The notes: generated from the letters alone by a model not told the origin. Positions 18,745 to 27,740 are shown, counted from the first letter of the stretch. The stretch: DNA of 51,780 nucleotides from Clostridiaceae bacterium (GCA_029256485.1 JAQSXU010000018.1:1-51780), one strand, 5' to 3'. Program-made: numbers and translations.

Positions 18745-19008
18745 TTAAAATGGAATATCGGTTTCTTTTTTCTTTTCAACTTCCTGAACACAAAATGCAA
18801 TATGTTCAATATTAAATAACCTCATAGCAGTTCCGTCAGAATAGTAAATATCAACAAAATGTCTATCTCCTTCACCACAAGGCGTATGATATTTAATGTC
18901 AGTAACATTGTTGTCACAGAGTTTTATAATAGTATTATTATCTGCTAACGTGACATAATGAACTTTCCTGTTATTCATATCATATAAATTTGCTTCATAA
19001 TTTTTCAT
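18745..19008 (-). CDS. Unknown protein, 87 residues
   Basis: ATG with GAGGT 9 nt upstream, overlapping the end of the preceding gene (19014). Beta-rich sequence ending KKKETDIPF; the C-terminal acidic/DIPF tail is reminiscent of SSB-type tips, though nothing else resembles SSB. Last gene of a three-gene minus cluster (19841 down to 18745). Function unknown. Confidence 0.55.
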   Translation of the reverse strand: MKNYEANLYDMNNRKVHYVTLADNNTIIKLCDNNVTDIKYHTPCGEGDRHFVDIYYSDGTAMRLFNIEHIAFCVQEVEKKKETDIPF

Positions 19009-19013
19009 AATGT

Positions 19014-19484
19014 TTATACCTCAACTTGCAATTTTGTATTAAGTTTATCTATTTCATTTTTTAATTTATCTAAAAATATTTCGTCATAAATTCTATACAT
19101 AAAAGAAGACGAATATTCTTTTAAATTTCCATGAAAATCAATAAACCCTTTACACTCTCTAAATAATTCGCTATTAGGTTTTATAAAAGTATAATTATTT
19201 TTAATTATCCATTTTAATAAATCAAAAGGATTCTCATACTTACCATGTTGTTTAAAGTATGCTCCGTTATTTTCTAACAGTGTTTTTTTTATTTTTTCTA
19301 TTTCCTCTATACGCCTTTGATAATTTTTTTCATCATACCCATTATAATTACCAATTTGTTTTACTATATTACCAATAAAAAATTCCTTTTTGTCTTTAAT
19401 CATAAATACAGGAGTATATTCTCCTTCGCTTGATATTCCATATGGTGCTATATATTTTTCTTTTTCGATAAATTGTATTTCCAT
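19014..19484 (-). CDS. Unknown protein, 156 residues
   Basis: ATG preceded by AGGAG. Soluble, charged, with a predicted helical middle (RRIEEIEKIKKTLLENNGAYF) and an aromatic-rich C-terminal half (SSSFMYRIYDEIFLDKLKNEID). No family recognised. Middle gene of the minus cluster. Confidence 0.55.
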   Translation of the reverse strand: MEIQFIEKEKYIAPYGISSEGEYTPVFMIKDKKEFFIGNIVKQIGNYNGYDEKNYQRRIEEIEKIKKTLLENNGAYFKQHGKYENPFDLLKWIIKNNYTFIKPNSELFRECKGFIDFHGNLKEYSSSFMYRIYDEIFLDKLKNEIDKLNTKLQVEV

Positions 19485-19529
19485 TTCAATTCTCCTAACT
19501 TTTCTAAGTTTTAAATTTATAATTTTCTA

Positions 19530-19841
19530 CTAACTGTTTTTCTTAATCTCCAACAGGGCTTGTTCGCTTAGTTTGTACATAGGAATTGAAACAAAACCAC
19601 TTGGAATATAGGCAATGAATTTATCCAAAATACCAGATTCTAACAATGCTTTTTCTAAGCCCTCATTTCCATCATAATTTTTAATTAAAACCATTTCGGA
19701 ATCCATAGGAGCTTCAAGATTTGTACTTGCTACTAATAAAGGAAGCCCGTCTTCTGAATCTCTTAACTCAATATAATTGTTTCCGTTATAATATTTATTA
19801 AAAACTACCTCACAATCAAATCCATCATATTTTACTTTCAT
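19530..19841 (-). CDS. DUF4313-like small protein
   Basis: 103 residues, ATG after GAGAGGAT. The order YIELRDSEDGLPLLVASTNL, then a short acidic stretch, KNYDGNEGLEKALLESGI and PSGFVSIPMYKL matches what I know of the DUF4313 family, found on conjugative elements and phages; its function is not established. First gene of the minus cluster, with a divergent intergenic region of about 200 nt to 20046. Confidence 0.65.
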   Translation of the reverse strand: MKVKYDGFDCEVVFNKYYNGNNYIELRDSEDGLPLLVASTNLEAPMDSEMVLIKNYDGNEGLEKALLESGILDKFIAYIPSGFVSIPMYKLSEQALLEIKKNS

Positions 19842-20045
19842 AATTTTTATCCTCTCATTTTTATATTTGTTTGTATTATATAAACACCTTTTTTATAAAT
19901 TTATATATTCTATTATATTCTAATAATCTTATAACAATAAATAGAGGAATTAATAATTTAAGTGTAAACATTCATAAAACACTAAATTTTATTATTTCAA
20001 TTTTAATAACATACGATAAATAAAATGAAATAATAGGAGGAAATA

Positions 20046-20471
20046 ATGAAGTTATTTAATACTAATAAAAATGTTGGGTTGTTAGAACAGTTCATAGAGT
20101 TTGCAAAAAAGGAAGGATATAAGGAAAGTGGCTTCAAAATTACAAAAAATAATACACAAAAAATCATATCATTTGGAGAATTAATAGATAGAGAAACAGT
20201 ATATGATATTGCTATATGCTTTCACAATGAAGACAATACAGTTGAGGTATATGTAATGAAATCTATTCAAGAAGCAGAAGATGATTTATTTAGTACGTTA
20301 AAAAAGACAAACGAATTAACAGCAGATTATATAGGAGTTTCATTTCATATAGAAGACGGAAAGGCTATATTTTTAAAATCATATTGCAAAACAAGTAATC
20401 TTGAAGTAGTATTAAAACAAATGGCACAAACTGTTGCTATTGCAAAAAAGGAGTTTATTAAATTTAAATAG
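20046..20471 (+). CDS. Unknown protein, YbjN-like character
   Basis: 141 residues, ATG after AGGAGG. The arrangement of a short helix, strands, a LxxTLKKTNELTADYIGVSFHIEDGKAIFLKSYC segment and a final long helix resembles the YbjN/type III chaperone fold, a weak structural impression only. It begins MKLFNTNK, like the genes at 26960 and 27769. Twelve nt upstream of the NERD gene, so probably one operon. Confidence 0.6.
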   Translation: MKLFNTNKNVGLLEQFIEFAKKEGYKESGFKITKNNTQKIISFGELIDRETVYDIAICFHNEDNTVEVYVMKSIQEAEDDLFSTLKKTNELTADYIGVSFHIEDGKAIFLKSYCKTSNLEVVLKQMAQTVAIAKKEFIKFK

Positions 20472-20483
20472 GGGGTGAGTTAA

Positions 20484-21527
20484 TTGTCTTTAATCGAAAA
20501 ATCACTTTATCGGTTAATTAATGGGAAAGTGACAATTGATAACACAATTTTTTTAAAAGAGTTTCACAGGGAAAATGAACAGCTTAATGATTTAATAGAA
20601 CTTTCGAATAAAGTCCATACCAATAAGAAAGAGTTAATTGATAGAGATATTAATTTTCTTAAATATGGGTTAGAAGGGGAGGGGAATGTTTATTATGAAT
20701 TAAAAAATTCATTTATACCAATGATTTGTCTTCATGATATTAGGCTCGAATATGGTGACTATGTAGCACAGTTTGACTTTATTATAATTACGAAAAAATT
20801 CATATATGTACTGGAAACAAAAAAGCTAAGTGGAGATATCGAGATAACCTCAGATGGTGATTTTATTAGAATAATAAAAAATAATTCTGGAAAGTTTGTT
20901 AAAAAAGAAGGAATGTATAGTCCGATTACTCAAAATGAAAGACATGTGAAAATATTACATGAAGTTCTGACAAAAGAAGAATTAATAAAAACTTTACCAG
21001 TAAAATCTGCAGTTATTATGGCAAATACAAAAACAATAGTCAATAAAATAAAAGCTTCAAAACAGTTACAAAAAAACATATACAAGTATGACCAGGTAGT
21101 GAATTTATTAAAAAAAGAGTTAAATGATGAAAAAAATGATAAAAATTTACTTGAAAAATATATGTATGAGATTGCTAATTTTCTCATAAAAAATAATAAG
21201 CCAATAAAGATAGATTATATCAGTAAATACTTGTTAACAAGTAATGATTTCTTGGAAAATATGAATAATACAGGTGCTAACATTATTAAAAATAGCGAAA
21301 AAAATATAAACATTGAATTATATGAATCGTTAAAAAAATATAGATTAGAGACTTCTAAATCAGAGGGCGTTAAACCATATTTCATATTTAATAATGAAGA
21401 ATTAGATGTATTGATACAATATAAGCCTAAGAATAAAGAAGAACTTTTGCAAATAAAAGGATTTGGACAAAAAAAGGTTGAAAAGTATGGATATAATATT
21501 TTGTCAATAATAAAAAAAACGCTCTAA
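20484..21527 (+). CDS. NERD-domain protein with C-terminal HRDC domain
   Basis: 347 residues, TTG start after AGGGGGTGA. The NERD (nuclease-related) domain covers about residues 50-160: GLEGEGNVYYELKNS, IRLEYGDYVAQFDFIIIT and YVLETKK, the D...ExK pattern of PD-(D/E)XK nucleases. The C-terminal 70 residues (LETSKSEGVKPYFIFNNEELDVL, then LLQIKGFGQKKVEKYG) form an HRDC/helix-hairpin DNA-binding domain. Likely a DNA-processing or defence-type nuclease; substrate unknown. The stop codon lies in a terminator hairpin. Confidence 0.85.
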   Translation: MSLIEKSLYRLINGKVTIDNTIFLKEFHRENEQLNDLIELSNKVHTNKKELIDRDINFLKYGLEGEGNVYYELKNSFIPMICLHDIRLEYGDYVAQFDFIIITKKFIYVLETKKLSGDIEITSDGDFIRIIKNNSGKFVKKEGMYSPITQNERHVKILHEVLTKEELIKTLPVKSAVIMANTKTIVNKIKASKQLQKNIYKYDQVVNLLKKELNDEKNDKNLLEKYMYEIANFLIKNNKPIKIDYISKYLLTSNDFLENMNNTGANIIKNSEKNINIELYESLKKYRLETSKSEGVKPYFIFNNEELDVLIQYKPKNKEELLQIKGFGQKKVEKYGYNILSIIKKTL

Positions 21528-21542
21528 ATTAGAGCGTTTTTT
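21513..21542 (+). terminator. Terminator overlapping the NERD gene stop codon
   Basis: AAAACGCTCT (21516-21525), loop AAATT, AGAGCGTTTT (21531-21540), then TT. Confidence 0.95.
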
Positions 21543-21550
21543 AGTTTTCA

Positions 21551-21990
21551 TTAATTTAAAAAATCTATGTTAGTAATTTCTTTGACAACACTTACCATTG
21601 AAGTTCCATCGCATTTGTCGCCTAAATTCATTGTTTTGCCAACGTTATATTTTTTTAATATATTTGCTTTACTTTCATTAAGACTATATACTCCATAATC
21701 ATTTAAAAAAGATAATTTAAAGCAATAATGTTTTACAGTATCATTTTTTTCGGTTTTATTATATATGGTATATTTTTAATATTTAAATAAAGCGTTCCAC
21801 CAAATTTTTCAAATGACAATTCTTTTAAAGGTAATATTTTGATATTATAATTATCCTTAATGAACTTTTTCAATGTCCTAAAATGCTCATATTCTGGAGT
21901 TTTGACACATATCTTTTCAATGTAAATATTTGCGTAATATAGTCCATCTTCGTCTTTTGCAATTTTTAAATCAATCTTTTTGTTTTTCAT
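21551..21990 (-). pseudogene. Frameshifted gene: intact-looking 5' part (21733-21990) and out-of-frame 3' part
   Basis: The 5' frame starts at ATG 21990 after GAGGGG and runs 85 residues (MKNKKIDLKIAKDEDGLYYA ... FGGTLYLNIKN). It then stops after a poor tail (PYIIKPKKMIL) at 21733. In another minus frame a good coding stretch runs from about 21780 to the TAA at 21551-21553 (NKTEKNDTVKHYCFKLSFLN, then ANILKKYNVGKTMNLGDKC) with no start codon. The two join across A-rich sequence near 21770-21790. One gene of about 145 residues broken by a single frameshift is the simplest reading; programmed frameshifting or a sequencing error are alternatives. Function unknown. Confidence 0.65.
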
Positions 21991-22002
21991 TTTCCCCTCA
22001 TA

Positions 22003-22227
22003 TTAAGATATTATAATCCATTCACTATTGTCTGTAACATCAACTTTCAATTTGCCATTTTTAAATTCTTCTTCCATTTCTCTTGCTTTTTGAACAGCAA
22101 CAACGTAGGGAAGATTAATCAGTTTGTTATTTTCATATACAATTGTCTGGTCATTTGGTAAGTCATGATTAAATATTACTGAATAAGTTCCATAGAATTC
22201 TCTTACTTGAAATTTTCTAAATATCAT
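22003..22227 (-). CDS. Unknown protein, 74 residues
   Basis: ATG after AAAAGGAG. Two strands, then a helix VVAVQKAREMEEEFKNGKL. No family recognised. Immediately upstream of the frameshifted gene at 21990, probably co-transcribed. Confidence 0.5.
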   Translation of the reverse strand: MIFRKFQVREFYGTYSVIFNHDLPNDQTIVYENNKLINLPYVVAVQKAREMEEEFKNGKLKVDVTDNSEWIIIS

Positions 22228-22421
22228 ATTGATTCTCCTTTTAATATAAAGTAATTATAGGTTCTTAGTGTTATAAAGTGTTTCCTTTAATAAATAAATT
22301 ATTTTTTTCATTTTTTCATCCTGTTAAAGTATTATTAAATTAATAACCTTTTTCAAAATCTTATATATTATAGATTATTCATTTAATATAAATCACGTTA
22401 ATCCTTCGAAAGTGATAAAAA

Positions 22422-22452
22422 AATAGCAGTTAATATTTAATTAAATGCTATT
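22422..22452 (-). terminator. Terminator for the 22468-23111 pair
   Basis: On the minus strand AATAGCA and TGCTATT close a 17-nt loop and are followed by TTTTTTATC. Confidence 0.7.
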
Positions 22453-22467
22453 TAAATTTAACTGGCT

Positions 22468-22749
22468 TTATAATTTTTCTGATAAAGTTTCTTTTATTTC
22501 ATCATATTCCATTGAAGGATTGATATGCTTTTTAGCACAATCTATTTTCCCTTTAATTGTGTCTGAAGAAGTTCCTCCACTTAAAATGCCAATTATTCTT
22601 CCTGTTTTAAGATGTATAGCAAAGTAAGATTTCCTTCCTGCCGATAGCCAATGAACTATTCCATACCCTTTATAAATTTCACCTTGATAATCTTTTAAAA
22701 CTGTTCTATTTGTGTTCCCTTGAAGAGTTAATACTTGTATAATTGCCAT
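22468..22749 (-). CDS. Unknown protein, 93 residues
   Basis: ATG after TTGGAGGAAG. Beta-rich N-terminal half (YKGYGIVHWLSAGRKSYFAIHLKTGRIIGILSGG), then a helical part. No recognised family. Seventeen nt downstream of the 22767 gene. Confidence 0.5.
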   Translation of the reverse strand: MAIIQVLTLQGNTNRTVLKDYQGEIYKGYGIVHWLSAGRKSYFAIHLKTGRIIGILSGGTSSDTIKGKIDCAKKHINPSMEYDEIKETLSEKL

Positions 22750-22766
22750 AATGCTTCCTCCAAGTT

Positions 22767-23111
22767 TTAAAATTTAACTATATTGTAATCATTATTTTTA
22801 TTTATGTCCTTACCAAAAACAATTTCAAGTGTTTTATATAGCACTTCATCCCTATAATCAGCTTTATGAACTAATTGAATTATTTCAAGCAAAGAAGATT
22901 GTGTTGTATTTAATGTATAAATACCGTAGATATATCTATCGCTATCATTATCCTGTATAACAAATACCTTTTTATTATCCGTTAATTCAATCTTTGCAGT
23001 TAATATTTTATATCCTTCTTCATCGTCTTCATCAAGTTCTAATGGTTCAAGACTGAATTCATAATCATTTTCATATTCCTCGTGATATTTTAAATAAAGC
23101 GTTTTTTCCAT
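22767..23111 (-). CDS. Unknown acidic protein, 114 residues
   Basis: ATG after CAGGAGGC. The middle is strongly acidic (EPLELDEDDEEGYK). No motif recognised. Upstream partner of the 22468 gene. Confidence 0.5.
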   Translation of the reverse strand: MEKTLYLKYHEEYENDYEFSLEPLELDEDDEEGYKILTAKIELTDNKKVFVIQDNDSDRYIYGIYTLNTTQSSLLEIIQLVHKADYRDEVLYKTLEIVFGKDINKNNDYNIVKF

Positions 23112-23411
23112 GTAAAGCCTCCTGTTTTATATATTAATATTTAAATTCCTTGAAAATTTGTTTTTATATTATAGGTGATTAAATATTAGATTATAACTTT
23201 AAAAAATTCTTAAATCAGCATTAAAAAGCAGGATTTAACCTACTTCTTACTTTATTAAAATTCAAGAACAATACATTCTTCTTCATCGAAAATATCGTCA
23301 ACAAAAAAGATGTATTGCTATATTATAGATAGATAGATAAATTTTGTTTATAACACAAAAATAACCAGAGTTTTATCCCTGGTTATAAGTAAAAATGTAT
23401 TCAATTTCTAA
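23112..23411. other. Intergenic stretch with coding remnant and two minus-strand terminators
   Basis: On the minus strand about 23262-23318 reads YIFFVDDIFDEEECIVLEF and a stop, with no start: probably the tail of a lost gene. It is followed by a hairpin AGTAGG/CCTGCT plus T run (23223-23244). The SASP terminator lies at 23356-23387. GATA repeats (23327-23338) are too short to matter. Confidence 0.45.
23356..23387 (-). terminator. Terminator of the SASP gene
   Basis: ATAACCAG (23361-23368) pairs with CTGGTTAT (23379-23386); on the minus strand a TTTTTG run follows. Confidence 0.85.
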
Positions 23412-23639
23412 TTATCTCATTCCACTTTGCCCACTCATTTGTCTTTGAGCCATTTCAACTAATCTTTTAGTCATGTATCCACCAACATAACCATTTTGTC
23501 TTGCTGTTAAGTTTCCTTTATCTACTTGCTCGTAATTAGATAACCCAAGTTCATTAGCTATTTCAGCTTTCATTTGATTAAGTGCCTGTTTAGCTTCAGG
23601 TACTACTATGTTATTGTTTCCAGTGTTAGAATTTGCCAT
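23412..23639 (-). CDS. Alpha/beta-type small acid-soluble spore protein (SASP)
   Basis: 75 residues, ATG after GGAGG. The family pattern is complete: VVPEAKQALNQMKAEIANELGL, then LTARQNGYVGGYMTKRLVEM, with the conserved second-helix VGGxMTKRLV. The germination protease site (usually ExxxE within the first helix, here EIANELG) is plausible. Alpha/beta SASPs coat DNA in dormant spores and protect it from UV and heat. Monocistronic, with its own terminator. I see no convincing sigma-G promoter. Finding it among mobile-element genes implies a spore-forming host and a possible benefit to the element in spores. Confidence 0.92.
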   Translation of the reverse strand: MANSNTGNNNIVVPEAKQALNQMKAEIANELGLSNYEQVDKGNLTARQNGYVGGYMTKRLVEMAQRQMSGQSGMR

Positions 23640-23911
23640 GTTGATTTCCTCCGTTATGATTTTATTAGCAAGATGATACCTGCTTAAAATTAATTTCTTA
23701 ATTTGTACTTATTATTTACTTTAAAACATTTATAATACATGGCAAATTAAAGATATATAAAACGTAATTGGAAAAAAAAAATAGCAAGCCAACTTCTTTT
23801 TAGAAATCAGTGGAGCTTGTTATAAAAATGATAAAAGAATTTAATAAAGCATATAATTTAGAAACTTAAATATTTTGGAGTTTAATAAAACATTTTAAAA
23901 AGGAGTTATAT

Positions 23912-24586
23912 ATGAACAATTTAACAATGAGTTTAAAAGAATTTTTAGAAGATGTTTACAAGATTGATTTACAAGATGTATATGATTGTAAAAATTTTTA
24001 TATGGATTATATTAATTTTAATGTTGAAACGTCTGAAATTGAGATGGCTAAGAAGGTTATTTCTTTACAAGATATTGAATCTTTGAAGGAATTAATAGTA
24101 CAAGCTAAGAATAGAAGATATGAAGATACTTATATGTTTGAATATTTAGAAAGGTATGAATCTGAACTTGCTTCAAAAATTGAAAATGATTTTAAAAATT
24201 TAATTGATTTTTTTGGAGCTGAGATTGAAGAAAACGGATTAAAAAATATTACAGAAAAAGATTTGAAAGTAACTGTTGACTGGGTGAAAGATACAATTAG
24301 GTTTACAGGTAAACTATCAATACTTGATTGCATTTTGGTTGAAGCTATTAATGGGTATGGTTCATTTTACTTCGAAAATATAAAAGAATTTAAAGAATAT
24401 GAATCTAAAACTAAAAATCGTATTATAGGTCATATGCATTGGCTTAAATATATGGAGAGTATTTATGGAACGATATATAATTTCTTTCGTTTTAATGCCG
24501 AATATATTGGAAAGGATTATATCTTAGGAGATACTGATTTAGATGAAGCATTTATTAAAGAACAATTTGAGTCGGTTTGTGCGTAA
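23912..24586 (+). CDS. Unknown protein, 224 residues
   Basis: ATG after AAAGGAG. Mostly helical and acidic, with MSLKEFLEDVYKIDLQDVYD at the N-terminus and WVKDTIRFTGKLSILDCILVEAINGYGSFYF in the middle. No family recognised. First of two close genes. Confidence 0.55.
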   Translation: MNNLTMSLKEFLEDVYKIDLQDVYDCKNFYMDYINFNVETSEIEMAKKVISLQDIESLKELIVQAKNRRYEDTYMFEYLERYESELASKIENDFKNLIDFFGAEIEENGLKNITEKDLKVTVDWVKDTIRFTGKLSILDCILVEAINGYGSFYFENIKEFKEYESKTKNRIIGHMHWLKYMESIYGTIYNFFRFNAEYIGKDYILGDTDLDEAFIKEQFESVCA

Positions 24587-24608
24587 CTAAATTAAAAAGG
24601 AGAAAAAT

Positions 24609-25208
24609 ATGACAACAAAAATATATGTAACATTTCATCATGCAGATTATGGATTATGCCAAGAAACTTTTCAAGAAGTTTTTAGAATTGTGGATAACAA
24701 AATATTTCCTGAAATGAAGAAGTATTTTAACAGGGATACTAAGAGTGGGGAGTGGTATACAGTATATCCTTCTCGGGGTTATTGGGAAAATAGTTCATTA
24801 GTTAAAGAAGAAATAGAATTTGCAATAGTTAATAAAAAAGGTAATGTGATATATTTCGATGATAGTAAAGATTATGTATCAGTTGATAAAAAAATAAAAG
24901 AGATGGAAGAAGAATTTAGAAAAAAATATAATTTCGTAGACTACTACGAATGGAAAAAATTTTTAACAAATACTTCCGAATTTAAAGAATATAAAGGGTA
25001 TTCTGATAATTATTTATTTTGCAATTCTGAGATAGTTAAAGGTACAGAAGAAAAACTGGAATCATTTAATTATTTAGATAATACTTATATACTTAAAAAA
25101 GAATTATATGTGCATAAATTATGCAATAAAAAATATGCAGAATATTTCATATATTCTCCTCAAACTGAGGTAACAATCACAATAGGATATGAATTAATAG
25201 AGCAGTAA
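24609..25208 (+). CDS. Unknown protein, 199 residues
   Basis: ATG after AAGGAG, 22 nt after the previous stop. Aromatic-rich; the N-terminus YVTFHHADYGLCQETFQEVF and the end SPQTEVTITIGYELIEQ suggest an alpha/beta fold. No motif recognised. Confidence 0.55.
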   Translation: MTTKIYVTFHHADYGLCQETFQEVFRIVDNKIFPEMKKYFNRDTKSGEWYTVYPSRGYWENSSLVKEEIEFAIVNKKGNVIYFDDSKDYVSVDKKIKEMEEEFRKKYNFVDYYEWKKFLTNTSEFKEYKGYSDNYLFCNSEIVKGTEEKLESFNYLDNTYILKKELYVHKLCNKKYAEYFIYSPQTEVTITIGYELIEQ

Positions 25209-25325
25209 AAAATTAGCAAAGACAGTATTTAATTATTAGCTTTTTCATAGGAAGTATAGAAAAAATCTATATTTCCTATATATTAGTTTTTAAAGGGTTG
25301 AAAATAAAATTTTAGGGAGATAGCT

Positions 25326-25775
25326 ATGAACGAAAACCAACTTGAAATAGTAAAGAAGATTTTTAAAGGGTTTGAAAAGAAACAAATTCAAGTAAATTAT
25401 ACTGAGCATATAAAAGAATTATTGTCTGTATCAAAAGAATTATCGTTAATGACAGATATTTACAAGGCTGAAACATTTTACGTTGAAACTGCAAAAGCAA
25501 GTCAAGACGGATACTTTATATTTTTGAGTTATGGCAATAATAGAATGTATAAAATTATTTATGGAGTAACTCCTAACAGTGAGTTCACAATATTAAAGCA
25601 TTCATATAATTATGGAGGAATTAATGGTTATGAAATGAAAGCAGGCTTAGATGATGTTTTTATGTCATATATTGAGCATTATGGTTGGGGTAGTAGTGAG
25701 ATAAAGTTTCTTGATAGATATGGTAAAGAAATAAAAAAAATACCTCAAAAAAACCTTGGTTCATGTTATAATTAG
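25326..25775 (+). CDS. Unknown protein, 149 residues
   Basis: ATG after AGGGAG. An N-terminal helix is followed by beta-rich sequence (DGYFIFLSYGNNRMYKIIYGVT) and a conserved-looking HYGWGSSEIKFLDRYGKEIKK end. No family recognised. Stop TAG. Confidence 0.55.
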   Translation: MNENQLEIVKKIFKGFEKKQIQVNYTEHIKELLSVSKELSLMTDIYKAETFYVETAKASQDGYFIFLSYGNNRMYKIIYGVTPNSEFTILKHSYNYGGINGYEMKAGLDDVFMSYIEHYGWGSSEIKFLDRYGKEIKKIPQKNLGSCYN

Positions 25776-25790
25776 AAAGGAATTATAAAC

Positions 25791-25875
25791 ATGTATGTAG
25801 ATAAAAATAAAACAATAATAGCGAAGAAATAGAAGTAATATCTTATGGAAAGGCTATTGAGTTACTAAAAAATTA
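25791..25875 (+). pseudogene. Remnant of a very short gene with one frameshift
   Basis: A good ribosome site (AAAGGAATT) precedes ATG 25791 (MYVDKNK), but the frame stops after 13 codons. One frame over, NNSEEIEVISYGKAIELLKN runs to a TAA. A single-base change would give one peptide of about 28 residues. Confidence 0.35.
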
Positions 25876-25890
25876 AATAAAAGTAAAAAA

Positions 25891-25924
25891 AATAGTCTTT
25901 AGAAATTTTTCTAAAGACTATTTT
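25891..25924. terminator. Bidirectional terminator
   Basis: AATAGTCTTTAG (25891-25902) and CTAAAGACTATT (25911-25922), with an A run before and TT after, between convergent genes. Confidence 0.9.
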
Positions 25925-26216
25925 AATGTTTTATTTCAATATATCTTTTTTCGTTTTTTTTCCATTTTTTCAATGTGAAAGATATTGGAGTTATCCATGT
26001 AGGCGAACTAATAATTAGAGTTTTTATTATAGTATTAGAAGTAAGAATGGTAAACCCAGTATAGATTTGAGCAATACCTCCAATTAAAAACGCAGTTATT
26101 AAAATTATTGGAAATTTTATAAATAAAAATACTTTATTTTCATTTAGTACATATTTAAGTTTACCTTTTTTTCGTTCTTCATCCCAATGATTTAAAAAAT
26201 CATTATCGTCATTCAA
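25923..26216 (-). CDS. Small membrane protein, two transmembrane segments
   Basis: 97 residues; TTG start at 26216 with GGGGG 10 nt upstream. A hydrophilic head (NDDNDFLNHWDEERKKGK) is followed by two hydrophobic segments (FLFIKFPIILITAFLIGGIA and IIKTLIISSPTWITPISF) and a basic tail. Topology only; function unknown. Confidence 0.6.
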   Translation of the reverse strand: MNDDNDFLNHWDEERKKGKLKYVLNENKVFLFIKFPIILITAFLIGGIAQIYTGFTILTSNTIIKTLIISSPTWITPISFTLKKWKKNEKRYIEIKH

Positions 26217-26313
26217 TATTATTATTCCCCCTCTTTATATAATTTTTTCTATTTAAATTATAATACCACAAATAGAATTGTATGTAAATACTGACAATAT
26301 TTAACGAATAAGA

Positions 26314-26341
26314 GAAGAGCTAATTAAAAAATTAGCCCTTT
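26314..26341 (-). terminator. Terminator of the 26348 gene
   Basis: AAGGGCTAAT and ATTAGCTCTT on the minus strand with a 6-nt loop; the T tract is weak (CTCTT). Confidence 0.6.
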
Positions 26342-26347
26342 TGCTTT

Positions 26348-26752
26348 TTATCCTACATCAAATTCAATTACACAACGTCTTGTCCAAGCATTACCACTTG
26401 CACTTTGATATTCATAATACTTTGTAGTCACTCTTAATGTGTCCCCAGGTCCTAATCTATTTATTCTGTCTTGTAGATTAGCTTTTTGCAGAGCTGTTTT
26501 AACTAATGATATAACAATTGAATAAGTCCAATAAAGTGTGTTTATCGTCTGAATGTCACCCAATAATCTTGTTTTATTTTCAATATCTACTGCTATTATA
26601 GGTATAATCATACTTGTAAGTTTAGCTAAACCGATTTCTGATATTGCATCTGACAATGCATCATATATCTGTTCTCCGTCAGTTACCATAGCAATTATAT
26701 CATTTTCATCATATTCAACAGGTGGTTGTGGGCTTAATAAAATTTCTGGCAT
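26348..26752 (-). CDS. Unknown protein, 134 residues
   Basis: ATG after AAAGGAGG. It begins PEILLSPQPPVEYDENDIIAM. The helical middle has moderately hydrophobic stretches (LAKLTSMIIPIIAVDI, TYSIVISLVKTAL) and the beta-rich end reads RLGPGDTLRVTTKYYEYQS. It could be an envelope-associated or structural protein; not recognised. Confidence 0.5.
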   Translation of the reverse strand: MPEILLSPQPPVEYDENDIIAMVTDGEQIYDALSDAISEIGLAKLTSMIIPIIAVDIENKTRLLGDIQTINTLYWTYSIVISLVKTALQKANLQDRINRLGPGDTLRVTTKYYEYQSASGNAWTRRCVIEFDVG

Positions 26753-26866
26753 ATTATAATCCTCCTTTCTTTTAAATTATAAAACTAAAAATTAATTAGT
26801 TTATAATATATAAAAACAATAATTTTTTTAAAAATGTAAACCCTTTATTTAAAAGTGATAAAATAA

Positions 26867-26895
26867 TTTACAAAATATAAAAAATATGGTATAAT
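26867..26895 (+). promoter_or_regulatory. Promoter of the 26960 gene
   Basis: TTTACA (26867-26872), 17 nt, TATAAT (26890-26895), preceded by TATGG. The same TTTACAAAAT ... TATGGTATAAT arrangement occurs at 30466. Confidence 0.7.
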
Positions 26896-26959
26896 GTTTA
26901 TATTATAAAAGCAAATGATTTTAACAAATAAAGATAATATTTAAAGGAGCAATTTATCA

Positions 26960-27313
26960 ATGAAATTATTTAATAAAACTAAAAAAGAGAAAGAAATTCC
27001 TGTTAGCAAATTGCAAAAAGTATATCCCATATTTAAAACTACCGATGGGGTAGAGCATGAAGGTATAACATATAAGTGGGCAAATAGGTCTGGGTTACGA
27101 TGTTCTGTCGGTGAATATTTAATGTATGATATAAATAGAGATGGATACATAATGGATAAAGACCATGTTATGTACCCATTAGCGAATGTATTATCAATCA
27201 TATGGAATATAGTTGAAAAGAAAAATGTAGAAGAAATATATAGTCGATATCATCAAATATTTTTTACTGATGAAGAAGTTGTGGAAATGAAGGAAGTAAA
27301 TAGCTTTTTATAA
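26960..27313 (+). CDS. Unknown protein, 117 residues
   Basis: ATG after AAAGGAGC. It begins MKLFNKTKKEKE, shared in outline with 20046 and 27769, then a compact domain (GLRCSVGEYLMYDINRDGYIMDKDHVMYP). No family recognised. First gene of a three-gene run. Confidence 0.55.
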   Translation: MKLFNKTKKEKEIPVSKLQKVYPIFKTTDGVEHEGITYKWANRSGLRCSVGEYLMYDINRDGYIMDKDHVMYPLANVLSIIWNIVEKKNVEEIYSRYHQIFFTDEEVVEMKEVNSFL

Positions 27314-27338
27314 TATTAGATAAAAGGAGTATTAAGAT

Positions 27339-27740
27339 ATGGTGAATATTATTGTGTTAGGAGTATTGCCTTTATGTGTTGTACTATTATGTATAGTATA
27401 CAATAAAATGTATTTAAACAGCGTGAAGAGAAAATGCGATAAAAATGCTGAAGAAATACAAGATTATTTAAATTCTGTTATTTTTGAGGAATATAAAAGA
27501 ATGGATAGAATTGTTGATAATGCCCAGTATAAAATAGAAAAGGCAATGAAAAAGATAAATGTATTTAATTGTTTTGATTTTGGAGATGTTTGTGTTAAAG
27601 AAAAAAAAATGTATTGTATAGATTGTAAAAAAGACACAATTCACCAATTAGGATATTACAAAGGTATGATAAATGAAAGAAATAAAATAAAGTTTTGTAC
27701 TAATTGTGGAAAATCCTATAATCATAAATGGAAAGATTAA
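27339..27740 (+). CDS. Membrane-anchored protein with C-terminal zinc ribbon
   Basis: 133 residues, ATG after AAAAGGAG. One N-terminal membrane segment (IIVLGVLPLCVVLLCIVYN), a helical linker, and a C-terminal zinc ribbon with CIDCKK and CTNCGK pairs about 29 residues apart. Function unknown. Confidence 0.65.
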   Translation: MVNIIVLGVLPLCVVLLCIVYNKMYLNSVKRKCDKNAEEIQDYLNSVIFEEYKRMDRIVDNAQYKIEKAMKKINVFNCFDFGDVCVKEKKMYCIDCKKDTIHQLGYYKGMINERNKIKFCTNCGKSYNHKWKD

